From Longimicrobiaceae bacterium (lineage in GTDB: Bacteria > Gemmatimonadota > Gemmatimonadetes > Longimicrobiales > Longimicrobiaceae), in NCBI GenBank assembly GCA_035936415.1, contig DASYWD010000300.1, positions 1 through 42,115 on the forward strand: DNA of 42,115 nucleotides, written 5' to 3'. Each line of letters opens with the position of its first letter. Position 1 is the first letter of the stretch. The position numbers were made by a program, and so were the translations under genes. Below the pieces are notes generated by a model, which saw only the letters and a list, made by a program, of their open reading frames with translations, was not told where the DNA came from and searched no databases. This document shows positions 31,350 to 38,434 of the stretch, in pieces.

Positions 31350-31799
31350 ATGAACCGTCCGCGTCCGAACGCCGGCTTCCCGCCGGCGGCCATCGAGGGG
31401 CTGGTGGATGCAATCTGGGAGGAGGCGACGCGCCGGCCCACGGTGGTGCTCGCCATCGTGGACGAGGCGCTGCGCACGGAGATCCGACGCAGGCTGCTGC
31501 GCTCGCTCTTCACTGTGGTGGAGCCGCCCGCGGGCGAGCTGCCGGTGGAGACGGCCGCGATGTTCCCGCCGGACGCGGCGGTGGTGGACGTGCGCGACCC
31601 ACGCGACAACGGCTGGGCCGTGGTGCGGCGGCTGCGGGACGATCCGCGGACGGAGCGGGTGGGGGTGGTGGCGCTTGTGAACCAGCCGGAGGAGGCGGAC
31701 CTGTGGTGGGCGCGCCGGCTCGCCGTGGGGCGGCTGCTGCGGGTGCCGTTCGAGGGCGACGACCTGCTGCGCGCGGTGGAGGGGGTGATGGTGGCGTAG
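31350..31799 (+). CDS. Degenerate receiver-domain protein (copy 2)
   Basis: 149-aa paralog of the protein at 30809-31267. N-terminal helix VDAIWEEATRRPT, strand VVLAIVDEALRTEIRRRLL (Asp39), shared FTVVEPPAGEL, phosphoacceptor-position Asp80 in AAVVDVRDP, VGVVALVNQPEEADLWWARRLAVG and C-terminal RVPFEGDDLLRAVEGVMVA, where the usual lysine is again missing. A GGAGGAG site precedes the ATG. It is 82 bases after copy 1 and ends 15 bases before the converging toxin remnant. A third, broken copy of its 3' end lies at 32352-32473, beyond the toxin-antitoxin genes. Confidence 0.8.
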   Translation: MNRPRPNAGFPPAAIEGLVDAIWEEATRRPTVVLAIVDEALRTEIRRRLLRSLFTVVEPPAGELPVETAAMFPPDAAVVDVRDPRDNGWAVVRRLRDDPRTERVGVVALVNQPEEADLWWARRLAVGRLLRVPFEGDDLLRAVEGVMVA

Positions 31800-31814
31800 G
31801 ACGGGCGCGAATCC

Positions 31815-32074
31815 TCAACGCGGGTGGATCAGCCGGTCGTACTCGGCGTGAGAGCCGATCCAGAACCAGACCAGATCGGCGTCCTGCCGCACCGCCAGCG
31901 CCCGGTAGTGCAGCCCCACCCGGGCCGACCAGAACCGGCCGACTCTCTTGAAGTGAAGTGACGGATGCCGCTGGTCGCGCTTGAGCAGCTCCAAGCTCAC
32001 GTCGGCACGCGCCGGACGTCCGGACGAAGCCCATCGGCTGCCCGCCAGAATCGTGGGCTGCCGCGATGCGTCAC
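31815..32074 (-). pseudogene. RelE/ParE-family toxin gene broken by a frameshift
   Basis: The antitoxin gene upstream ends in GTGA (32071-32074), and the GTG there opens MTHRGSPRFWRAADGLRPDVRR, the expected toxin N terminus, which runs into a stop at 31997. The expected continuation, RADVSLELLKRDQRHPSLHFKRVGRFW and on to HAEYDRLIHPR, is in another frame and ends at 31815. Adding one base around 32000-32010 restores one frame of about 86 aa, the normal size of these toxins. The C-terminal half (HPSLHFKRVGRFWSARVGLHYRALA) is typical of this family. Either a true inactivating deletion or a sequencing error. Confidence 0.7.
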
Positions 32075-32271
32075 AGCCTACGTGTACGGTTGGCCCGCAG
32101 ATCCTCGAGTGCCTCCTCCGCAAGAGCGTCGAGCCGTCCTGATGCGACATCCTGCTCGATCTGCCGGTCCCATGCGGCAGCGTCGAACTCGAGGAACCAG
32201 GCCCGGAACTCGGCCAGTTCCGCCAGCGACAGCCCGATGACTGCCCGCTCGATTTCTTGAACTGTACTCAT
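32071..32271 (-). CDS. Antitoxin of a RelE/ParE-type toxin-antitoxin pair
   Basis: 66-aa helical, acidic protein starting MSTVQEIERAVIGLSLAELAEF. The WFLEFDAAAWDRQIEQDV and SGRLDALAEEALEDLRANRTRRL segments are typical of the short antitoxins encoded directly before RelE/ParE-family toxins: an N-terminal helical part and a C-terminal Asp/Glu-rich clamp. It overlaps the toxin GTG by four bases. The reading frame is intact while the toxin is frameshifted. Upstream frame extension to 32496 is low-complexity and is rejected. A weak promoter (TTGCTC-N16-TAAAGT, complement of 32279-32306) may drive it. Confidence 0.8.
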   Translation of the reverse strand: MSTVQEIERAVIGLSLAELAEFRAWFLEFDAAAWDRQIEQDVASGRLDALAEEALEDLRANRTRRL

Positions 32272-32351
32272 GCCTAGAACTTTAGACAGGTGTCGCCATC
32301 GAGCAATCCTCTGAACGCATGTGAAGGCTCCGCGCAAGCCGCTCGTGTTCG

Positions 32352-32473
32352 ATGAGCCAGCCGGAGGACGCGGACATGTGGTGGGCGCGGCGGCTGAAGG
32401 GGGGTGGCGGCTGCGGGCGGAGAGCGACGATCTGCTGCGGGCGGCGGAGGGGGCGATGGTGGGGCGAGAATAG
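32352..32473 (+). pseudogene. Remnant of a third receiver-like copy
   Basis: The bases from 32352 encode SQPEDADMWWARRLK, matching NQPEEADLWWARRLA of copy 2, then the frame shifts within a G run (near 32378-32386) and continues WRLRAESDDLLRAAEGAMV to a TAG at 32471-32473, matching RLLRVPFEGDDLLRAVEGVMV. Nucleotide similarity may begin slightly earlier (about 32339). The 5' two thirds of the gene are missing. The antitoxin/toxin pair lies between copy 2 and this fragment. Confidence 0.75.
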
Positions 32474-32807
32474 GCAGAGTGTGTGGACGCATCCATAGCA
32501 GGTAGCGCCCAGCGGCGTGCTCCTTTAGGGCCTTGAGCGCCGCCAGAGAGCCTGCATCACCTTTGAAGGAATTCGCCCAGCGTTTCTCGGACCGCCGAAT
32601 GGCTATGTTGTTGCGGCTCAATTTTCGTTGGAGCGGTTTGCCTGTGGGTTAGAAAGCCTCTCCCCCTCAGGCTCGAATGGCGCGGCGGACCGTCGTAGCG
32701 GTTCCTCCGCACCCACGCGCAAATTAAAACTGCTCTAAGCCGCGACCTCGCACGAGCGTCAGAAATCGGGACCTTGTCGAATTGCGAGATAACGTCGGTG
32801 TCAACAC
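32474..32807. other. Gap without a supported gene
   Basis: 334 bases between the receiver remnant and the SIR2 gene stop. Base composition falls from left to right as the island begins. Short frames on the minus strand (for example ending near 32557) have no start context or recognisable content. It contains one arm of an imperfect direct repeat, GGGTTAGAAAGCCTCTC at 32646-32662. Confidence 0.5.
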
Positions 32808-34423
32808 TCAACAGTCAGCCGCCTCCACCGGAAAGCCAGGTCCGTATTTTAGGCGATCATAGATACAAATTAGCTTGCGGTACCAATTTCCAGAGTTCTT
32901 GTCGTCTAGAAGGGAGTAGTTGCGACGCAGAAACTCTTCTAACTCATTCACGTCGGGGTAAGTGAACGTGATGTACGCACATGCGCGACCTGGACCGTAT
33001 TGTGCCTCCAGATCCCGAATTGACATGCCCTGTACTTCTCCGCGCTTGTACGCGTATGCAGTATCTTCGAACGATGCTTTGTCTAGCATTGCATTCTCAA
33101 ATACGTTTTCAGGCATCTGCCCACGACAGGGTCTCCCATTTTCATCAAGGAGTCCCGCCAAACGAAGATACTTAAAAATCGGAACGTTCTTTCGGTTGCC
33201 CTTGATGTTACTCGCGAGCGTGTACTCAACTACTTCCTTTGCTCGGCCGTCAAATCGATGCTCCCCATGAACCACATCGGAATAAATTTCCGACATTGTG
33301 ATCGGCTTGAATCCCTTCTCGCCAAGCTCACTTGCGATACCCACTCCAACTACTATGTCAACGTCTTTGAAGGAGTCTAGATTCTCGATATCCACGACCG
33401 CAATCTGCTCGGTCGGATCATTAGTTCTGACCAGTTCGTATAAATGATCCTTGAGCTGCCGCAGGAGCTTCGCGCTGATACGCCGCTCAGTCGATGCAAG
33501 GGCACGGTAAACCGGGCCAAAAGACGTAGCGTTCGCAGTAGTCACTCGAAGGTCGCGATCACCAATGCTGATAGTCGATTCCGAGATAGAGGGAGCAACC
33601 CCATCAGTCGCTCGCTGAACGAAGACCAACCGTTTACGGAGTAATTCGACTCGCTCCTCGTCGAGGCAGTCTAGAACCGAGCTGAGAATTTCTCTGATGT
33701 TATCGTCACTAAGGGAGTACCCAAAGAAGACCACTGGATGCTCTAGGAAGGTCGTTATGAGTTTGGCGGCAAGATATTTATTGCGTGCATTGTATTCGCT
33801 GTAGTCCTCCTCGGTTAGGACTAAAGAATTCGGTTGGGTATGGCTGCCGTGGATCTTGAAGATCTCCGCTACCGAGTATGAGCGGGCAAATATTGCCTCT
33901 CGTTGCCCGACAAATACAGTGAAATCTGGGAATACCTGCTCTAAGAAGCTGTCCCAGTTCGTCGTGATTATTCCATCGATCTGAACCTGGGAGAGCAACT
34001 CAACCTCTTCGTGGAGTTCGGCAGGTATACGTCCGAGATCCGATGACTCCTCGATGTAGTTTGCTATAGAGAATTTCAGAGGCGAACTCTTACTTGCACA
34101 GCTCTCGCCGTACTTCTCGCGCTCCTCTCTGAACTCGTCCTTCTCCCACCACAGCTTGAAGTAGTCATCGGCGATAAGAGAGGCGACTTTCGGCAGGTTG
34201 TCGCGCCCTGCCTGTGCGGCGTAGTACGGGTACGGGTTCCCACCCAGCAGAGCGAACTTTCTGAGTAGAGACTCCCAGTTCTCCAATCCGAGATAGCGGC
34301 GAGAAAGACCTGAACCGACGAAGAGAAACGGAGCGCTTTCCCCGTCCCCAATCCGCTCAAGTAACGCCTCAGTCAGCTCAGTATCAGTCATCGAACGTCG
34401 CGCATCCGGGTTAAGAGCCTCTC
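32646..34423. repeat. Imperfect direct repeats flanking the SIR2 gene
   Basis: GGGTTAGAAAGCCTCTC at 32646-32662 and GGGTTAAGAGCCTCTC at 34408-34423 are in the same orientation, differ by one indel and one or two substitutions, and lie on either side of the SIR2 open reading frame (32808-34391). They could be a degraded target duplication or attachment site; no integrase is present. Confidence 0.35.
32808..34391 (-). CDS. SIR2-family NADase-like protein, candidate anti-phage effector
   Basis: 527-aa soluble protein with an N-terminal SIR2-like domain (about 15-265) and an unassigned C-terminal region (about 300-527). The NAD-site motifs are present: FLFVGSGLSRR (Gly26-Gly28), IITTNWDSFLEQ with Asn145, FKIHGSHT with His181, and VVFFGYSLSDD (223-). 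Asn145 and His181 correspond to the catalytic pair of SIR2 NADases in phage defence proteins such as ThsA and DSR2. The C-terminal part (IAVVDIENLDSFKDVDIVVGVGI, then a helical region with IFKYLRLAGLLDENG) may be the sensor. Base composition is far lower in GC than neighbours (29 of 60 at 33181-33240 against 46 of 60 at 29101-29160), so the gene was probably acquired. No TIR or HerA partner is adjacent, so it is either a single-gene system or a displaced part of one. Confidence 0.8.
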   Translation of the reverse strand: MTDTELTEALLERIGDGESAPFLFVGSGLSRRYLGLENWESLLRKFALLGGNPYPYYAAQAGRDNLPKVASLIADDYFKLWWEKDEFREEREKYGESCASKSSPLKFSIANYIEESSDLGRIPAELHEEVELLSQVQIDGIITTNWDSFLEQVFPDFTVFVGQREAIFARSYSVAEIFKIHGSHTQPNSLVLTEEDYSEYNARNKYLAAKLITTFLEHPVVFFGYSLSDDNIREILSSVLDCLDEERVELLRKRLVFVQRATDGVAPSISESTISIGDRDLRVTTANATSFGPVYRALASTERRISAKLLRQLKDHLYELVRTNDPTEQIAVVDIENLDSFKDVDIVVGVGIASELGEKGFKPITMSEIYSDVVHGEHRFDGRAKEVVEYTLASNIKGNRKNVPIFKYLRLAGLLDENGRPCRGQMPENVFENAMLDKASFEDTAYAYKRGEVQGMSIRDLEAQYGPGRACAYITFTYPDVNELEEFLRRNYSLLDDKNSGNWYRKLICIYDRLKYGPGFPVEAADC

Positions 34424-34427
34424 TGAA

Positions 34428-34544
34428 CTATCGCCCCAGCCACATCCCCACGGCGAACCCCGCTCCCGCCGCGACCGCCGAGACGAGGAGAACCGTCAGC
34501 CACCAGCGCCAGTCGATGTACCGCTGCTTCGTCTCGGTCTTCAC
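34428..34544 (-). CDS. Possible 38-aa single-helix membrane peptide
   Basis: A short frame from GTG at 34544: MKTETKQRYIDWRWW, then one hydrophobic helix (LTVLLVSAVAAGAGFAVGMW), and LGR. The charged N terminus with a single membrane span resembles small inner-membrane peptides. It sits between the acyl-CoA cluster terminator and the SIR2 gene and has host-like GC. No ribosome site stands out, and its reality is uncertain. Confidence 0.4.
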   Translation of the reverse strand: MKTETKQRYIDWRWWLTVLLVSAVAAGAGFAVGMWLGR

Positions 34545-34582
34545 AGATCCGCCGACCTCGGTTCCAGCGTGGAAGAAGGGCA

Positions 34583-34609
34583 GGGCAGGCCGGCGCTCCC
34601 GGCCCGCCC
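34583..34609 (-). terminator. Terminator of the acyl-CoA gene cluster
   Basis: Stem GGGC-A-GGCCGG (34583-34593) with CCGGCC-C-GCCC (34599-34609), one A-C mismatch, loop CGCTC. On the minus strand it is followed by TGCCCTTCTTCC. It lies 12 bases after the last gene of the cluster. Confidence 0.65.
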
Positions 34610-34621
34610 CGAAGGTCCGTG

Positions 34622-35401
34622 CTACCGCCTGGTGAACTCCGCCGGGCGCTTCTCCAGGAACGCGGCGACGCCCTCGCGCTTGTCGTCGCTCCCGAAGCAG
34701 GTCACGAACAGCTCCGTCTCGTAGGCGAGCCCGGCCGAGAGCGGCATCTCCGCCGCCGCGCGGACCGCGGCCTTCGCCATCTGGAGCGCCACCGGCGACT
34801 TCGCCGCCATCCCGCGGGCGAATCCCATGGTCCGCTCGCGCAGCTCCGCCGCGGGGTGCACCACGTCCACCAGCCCGATCCGCAGCGCCTCCGCCGCGTC
34901 GATGATCTCGCCGGACAGGATCAGCCGCATGGCCTGCCCGGTGCCGACCACGCGCGGGAGGCGCTGCGTCCCGCCGCCGCCCGGGATGATCCCCAGGTTG
35001 ATTTCCGGCTGCCCGAGCCGCGCCCCGTCCGAGGCGATCCGCACGTCGCACGCCAGCGCCAGCTCGCACCCGCCGCCCAGGCAGAAGCCGTTGATCATGG
35101 CGATGGTGGGCTTCGGGAATGCCGCGATCTCGTCGAACACCCGGCGCCCCGTCATGGCCGCGCGCTGCTCCAGCGGCGTGCGCTGCGCGAACTCGCCGAT
35201 GTCCGCCCCGGCGACGAAGGCCTTCTCCCCCGCGCCGGTGAACACCACCACGCGGACCGATTCCTCCTCGCGGAGGAAGTCCAGCGCCGTGACGACGTCA
35301 CCGCGGACGTGGGAGTTGAGCGCGTTCCGCTTCTCCGGCCGGTTGACGGTGACCGTTGCGACCGCGCCGTCGATGTCGACCAGGATCGTCTCGTAGCTCA
35401 C
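34622..35401 (-). CDS. Enoyl-CoA hydratase (crotonase family)
   Basis: Hydrates trans-2-enoyl-CoA in beta-oxidation or a related pathway. 259 aa from a GTG at 35401 that overlaps the stop of the dehydrogenase gene upstream. The oxyanion-hole sequence is AFVAGADIGEF, and both catalytic glutamates are present: Glu113 in GGGCELALACD and Glu133 in GQPEINLGIIPGGGGTQRLPR. It ends ...FLEKRPAEFTRR, the family C terminus. Chemically it completes the set with the adjacent 3-hydroxyacyl-CoA dehydrogenase and thiolase. Position after the dehydrogenase, and the coupled start, suggest sequential reactions (PaaF-like). Confidence 0.92.
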   Translation of the reverse strand: MSYETILVDIDGAVATVTVNRPEKRNALNSHVRGDVVTALDFLREEESVRVVVFTGAGEKAFVAGADIGEFAQRTPLEQRAAMTGRRVFDEIAAFPKPTIAMINGFCLGGGCELALACDVRIASDGARLGQPEINLGIIPGGGGTQRLPRVVGTGQAMRLILSGEIIDAAEALRIGLVDVVHPAAELRERTMGFARGMAAKSPVALQMAKAAVRAAAEMPLSAGLAYETELFVTCFGSDDKREGVAAFLEKRPAEFTRR

Positions 35402-36267
35402 TTGCCGTCCTCCCAGCGGTAGAATCCCTCGCCCGACTTCTTCCCGAGCTTCCCCTCCGCCACCATGCGCCGCAGGATCTCCGGCGGGCGGTACTGCTCC
35501 CCGCCGAGCGCGTCGTTCAGGTACTCCGCGATGCCGAGGCGCACGTCCAGCCCCACCAGGTCGGTGAGCCGCAGCGGCCCCATGGGGTGGTTGTAGCCCA
35601 GCGTCATGGCCGTGTCGATGTCCTGCGGCGACGCGACGCCCTGCTCCACCATCCGCATAGCCTCCAGCCCGAGCACCACGCCGAGCCGCGACGACGCGAA
35701 CCCCGGCGTGTCCGTCACGACGATGGGCTCCTTGCCGATCTTCCGCGCGAAGGCGAGCGCCGCGTCCACGGTGGCCTGCGAGGTGGCCTCGCCGCGCACC
35801 ACCTCCAGCAGCTTCATGATGTGGACGGGGTTGAAGAAGTGCAGCCCCACCACTTGGGCCGGCCGCCCCGTGGCCTCCGCGATCCGGGAGATGCTGATGG
35901 ACGACGTGTTGCTCGCCAGGACGGCGTGCGCCGGCGCGTGGCAGTCCGCGTCCTCGAAGGTGCGCAGCTTGACGTCGATCCGCTCCGGCACCGCCTCGAC
36001 GACGAGGTCCGCGTCGTTCACCGCGTCGCGCAGGTCGGCCGCCTTGTGCAGGTTGGCGATCGCCATCCCGCGCACCTCCGGGGACACCTTCCCGCGCTCC
36101 ACCCCCTTGTCGAGGTTCCCCTTGATCGCGGCCAGCGCCGCGTCCACCTGCCCCGGCTGCGGGTCGAAAAGGCTGACCCCGAACCCCGCCATGGCGCACA
36201 CCTGGGCGATCCCGTGCCCCATCGTCCCCGCGCCGAGGACGCCCACGCGCTCCAGCTTCTCGTCCAC
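35398..36267 (-). CDS. 3-hydroxyacyl-CoA dehydrogenase (3-hydroxybutyryl-CoA type)
   Basis: NAD-dependent oxidation of 3-hydroxyacyl-CoA to 3-ketoacyl-CoA. 289 aa, a stand-alone two-domain enzyme like Hbd or PaaH. The Rossmann motif is VGVLGAGTMGHGIA (Gly12, Gly14, Gly17), followed by DADLVVEAVPE. Ser122 (SNTSSISI) and His143 (GLHFFNPVHIMKLLEVV) are the active-site residues. The C-terminal domain has DTPGFASSRL, YNHPMGPLRLTDLVGLDV and GKKSGEGFYRWE. The start is GTG at 36267 with GGAGG about 8 bases upstream. A pair of inverted repeats separates it from the gene upstream. Confidence 0.93.
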   Translation of the reverse strand: MDEKLERVGVLGAGTMGHGIAQVCAMAGFGVSLFDPQPGQVDAALAAIKGNLDKGVERGKVSPEVRGMAIANLHKAADLRDAVNDADLVVEAVPERIDVKLRTFEDADCHAPAHAVLASNTSSISISRIAEATGRPAQVVGLHFFNPVHIMKLLEVVRGEATSQATVDAALAFARKIGKEPIVVTDTPGFASSRLGVVLGLEAMRMVEQGVASPQDIDTAMTLGYNHPMGPLRLTDLVGLDVRLGIAEYLNDALGGEQYRPPEILRRMVAEGKLGKKSGEGFYRWEDGK

Positions 36268-36286
36268 CCGTCTTCCCTCCGTGAAG

Positions 36287-36430
36287 GCCCCCTCCCCCGG
36301 CCCCTCCCCCGCAAGCGGGAGAGGGGAGGTATGTCATCATCACTGCCCGGCCGCTTCCCCCGCACCGGCTCCTGCCGTTCTCCCCCTTTCTCCCGCTTGC
36401 GGGGGAGAGGGGGCCGGGGGGAGAGGGGGC
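36287..36430. repeat. Pair of GC-rich REP-like elements, inverted
   Basis: A run at 36287-36329 (CCCCCTCCCCCGGCCCC, then GCAAGCGGGAGAGGGGAGG) and its inverted counterpart at 36382-36430 (CTCCCGCTTGCGGGGGAGAG, then GGGGCCGGGGGG) flank about 52 bases. Each has an internal short hairpin around GCAAGC/GCTTGC. This looks like a two-unit interspersed palindromic element inserted inside an operon, between two crotonase-pathway genes. Confidence 0.6.
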
Positions 36431-37234
36431 TTACTCCCCCCGGAACTCCGGCCGCCGCTTCTCGTGGAAGGCGGCGATCCCCTCGCGCGCGTCGGCCGAG
36501 CGGAAGCAGCGGAGCTGCGCCTCCTCTTCCGCGGCGAGGATCGTGTTCAGGTCGCTCCCCCAGGAGCGTCCCAGCGTCGCCTTGGCGGCCGCGAGCGCCA
36601 GCGGGGCCCGGGCCGCGTACTCTCGAGCTACCTTGCGGACCTCCTCCTCGAAGGCGTCCTCCGGGAGCACCCGCTCGAAGAGGCCGATCCGCTCCGCCTC
36701 CGCCGCGTCCACCATCCGCCCGCTGAACACCAGCTCCGCCGCGCGCCCGGCGCCCACCATCCGGGGGAGGAACCAGCTCGCCCCCCAGTCCGGGTGCAGC
36801 CCGATGCGGTTGAAGGTGAAGCCGATGGACGCCCGCGCCGAGGCCAGGCGCAGGTCGCAGGCGAGTGCAAGCGACGCGCCCGCGCCCGCCGCCGGCCCGT
36901 TCACCGCCGCGATCACCGGCTGGCGCACCGAGTGGAGGCGGAGCACCACCCGCATCCCCGCCTCCACGTAGCGCTCGAAGGTGTCCGCGTCGCCGCGCGC
37001 GAGGAGGTCCGACATCACCTCCACGTCCGCGCCCGTGCAGAACCCGCGCCCCGCCCCCGTGATGACGATTACCCGCGTCTCCGGATGGTCCGCCGCGCGG
37101 TCCACCGCGTCGTGCAGGTCGTCCCGCATCGTTCCGGCGAAGGCGTTCAGCCGGTCCGGCCGGTTCAGTGTGATCCACGCGACCCCCTCCTCGACCCGGA
37201 GGAGGACCGCGTCCGACGTGCCCTCCGCGCTCAC
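36431..37234 (-). CDS. Enoyl-CoA hydratase/isomerase-family protein, PaaG-like
   Basis: Crotonase-fold protein of 267 aa; start GTG at 37234 overlapping the thiolase stop. The oxyanion motif is GFCTGADV. The two hydratase glutamates are absent: the first is Ser121 ([11 protein letters not shown]), and the second region reads [15 protein letters not shown], keeping Asp149. That pattern fits PaaG-type isomerases (1,2-epoxyphenylacetyl-CoA or 2,3-dehydroadipyl-CoA type) and enoyl-CoA isomerases rather than hydratases. Assignment to an exact reaction is not possible by eye. It lies between thiolase and dehydrogenase genes in one cluster. Confidence 0.85.
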   Translation of the reverse strand: MSAEGTSDAVLLRVEEGVAWITLNRPDRLNAFAGTMRDDLHDAVDRAADHPETRVIVITGAGRGFCTGADVEVMSDLLARGDADTFERYVEAGMRVVLRLHSVRQPVIAAVNGPAAGAGASLALACDLRLASARASIGFTFNRIGLHPDWGASWFLPRMVGAGRAAELVFSGRMVDAAEAERIGLFERVLPEDAFEEEVRKVAREYAARAPLALAAAKATLGRSWGSDLNTILAAEEEAQLRCFRSADAREGIAAFHEKRRPEFRGE

Positions 37235-38430
37235 ACGCGCTCCACGATCATGGATATCCCCTGTCCCACGCCGATGCACATGCTCGCGAGGCCGTAGCGC
37301 ACTTCGCGCCGCCGCATCTCGTGCACCAGCGTGGTGAGGATGCGCGCGCCGGAGGAGCCCAGGGGATGCCCCATGGCGACCGCGCCCCCGGTGACGTTGA
37401 CGATCTCCGGGTCCAGCCCCAGCTCCCGGATGCACGCCACCGACTGCGCCGCGAAGGCCTCGTTCAGCTCCACCAGCCCCAGGTCGCGCACCTCCAGCCC
37501 CGCGCGCGCGAGCGCCTTGCGCGTGGCCGGCACCGGCCCGATCCCCATCCGGTGCGGGTCCACCCCCGCCACAGCGCTGGCGACGATCCGCGCCATGGGC
37601 TTCCATCCCGCCCGCTCCGCCGCCGGGGCCGACGCCACCAGCAGCGCCGAGGCCCCGTCGTTGAGCCCCGACGCGTTCCCGGCGGTGACCGTCCCCCCCT
37701 CCTTCCGGAAGGCCGGCTTCAGCCCCGCCAGCGTCTCCTGCGTCGTGTCCGCCCGCGGGTGCTCGTCGTCGCGGACCACCCGGGGCGGTCCCTTCCGCTG
37801 CGGCACCTCCACCGGGACGATCTCCCCGGCGAAGTGCCCCGCCGCGATGGCCGCCGCCGCGCGCTGCTGGCTCGCCAGCGCGAACGCGTCCTGGTCCTCG
37901 CGCGAGACGCCGAACTCCTCCGCCACGATCTCGGCCGTCTCCCCGAGCGACACCGTCCACTCCTTCGGCATCTTCGGGTTGACGAACCGCCATCCCAGGA
38001 GCGAGTCCGCCATCTCGGGCACCCCGCGCGGCGGCGCCTCGGCGGGCTTGAGCATCACCCAGGGCGCCCGCGACATGCTCTCCACCCCGCACGCGACGAA
38101 CACCTCCCCCTCGCCCGCGGAGATGGCGTGGAAGGCCGAGCGCACCGCCTGCAGCCCCGACCCGCAGAGCCGGTTCACCGTCTGCCCCGCCACGGAGACG
38201 GGCATCCCCGCCAGCAGCCACGCCATGCGCGCCACGTTGCGGTTGTCCTCCCCCGCCTGGTTGGCGCACCCGAAGATCACGTCGTCCACCGCTTCCGGCT
38301 CGACCCCGGTGCGCTCCACGATGGCCCGGACGACGATGGCCGCCAGGTCGTCCGGGCGCACCGCGGCGAGGGCGCCGCCGTAGCGCCCGACGGGCGTACG
38401 GCAGGCGTCGATGATGTAGGCTTCGGTCAT
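37231..38430 (-). CDS. Acyl-CoA thiolase, 3-oxoadipyl-CoA thiolase-like
   Basis: Degradative thiolase cleaving 3-ketoacyl-CoA to acetyl-CoA and a shortened acyl-CoA. 399 aa. The nucleophile Cys89 is in [10 protein letters not shown], His355 in [12 protein letters not shown] and Cys385 in CIGVGQG. The N-terminal block [26 protein letters not shown] is the hallmark of PaaJ/PcaF-type 3-oxoadipyl-CoA thiolases, and that is the best assignment, though acetyl-CoA acyltransferases share parts of it. The gene is 4 bases after the aldehyde dehydrogenase gene and overlaps the following isomerase gene (GTGA). Confidence 0.9.
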   Translation of the reverse strand: MTEAYIIDACRTPVGRYGGALAAVRPDDLAAIVVRAIVERTGVEPEAVDDVIFGCANQAGEDNRNVARMAWLLAGMPVSVAGQTVNRLCGSGLQAVRSAFHAISAGEGEVFVACGVESMSRAPWVMLKPAEAPPRGVPEMADSLLGWRFVNPKMPKEWTVSLGETAEIVAEEFGVSREDQDAFALASQQRAAAAIAAGHFAGEIVPVEVPQRKGPPRVVRDDEHPRADTTQETLAGLKPAFRKEGGTVTAGNASGLNDGASALLVASAPAAERAGWKPMARIVASAVAGVDPHRMGIGPVPATRKALARAGLEVRDLGLVELNEAFAAQSVACIRELGLDPEIVNVTGGAVAMGHPLGSSGARILTTLVHEMRRREVRYGLASMCIGVGQGISMIVERV

Positions 38431-38434
38431 TCCG

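Noticed and set aside
31990-32015. Programmed frameshifting in the toxin gene
   Set aside because: No slippery heptamer is evident, and this toxin family is not known to use frameshifting; a mutation or sequence error is simpler.
32557-32811. Minus-strand frame before the SIR2 stop as an 84-aa gene
   Set aside because: No recognisable content, mixed composition and no ribosome site; overlaps the SIR2 stop region.
32808-34391. Classification of the SIR2 gene as Thoeris ThsA
   Set aside because: No TIR-domain ThsB gene next to it, and the C-terminal half shows no SLOG pattern I can recognise.
34622-36343. Single long minus-strand frame covering the crotonase and the dehydrogenase
   Set aside because: Its upstream two thirds is an alternative frame of the 3-hydroxyacyl-CoA dehydrogenase gene; the real crotonase starts at the GTG at 35401.
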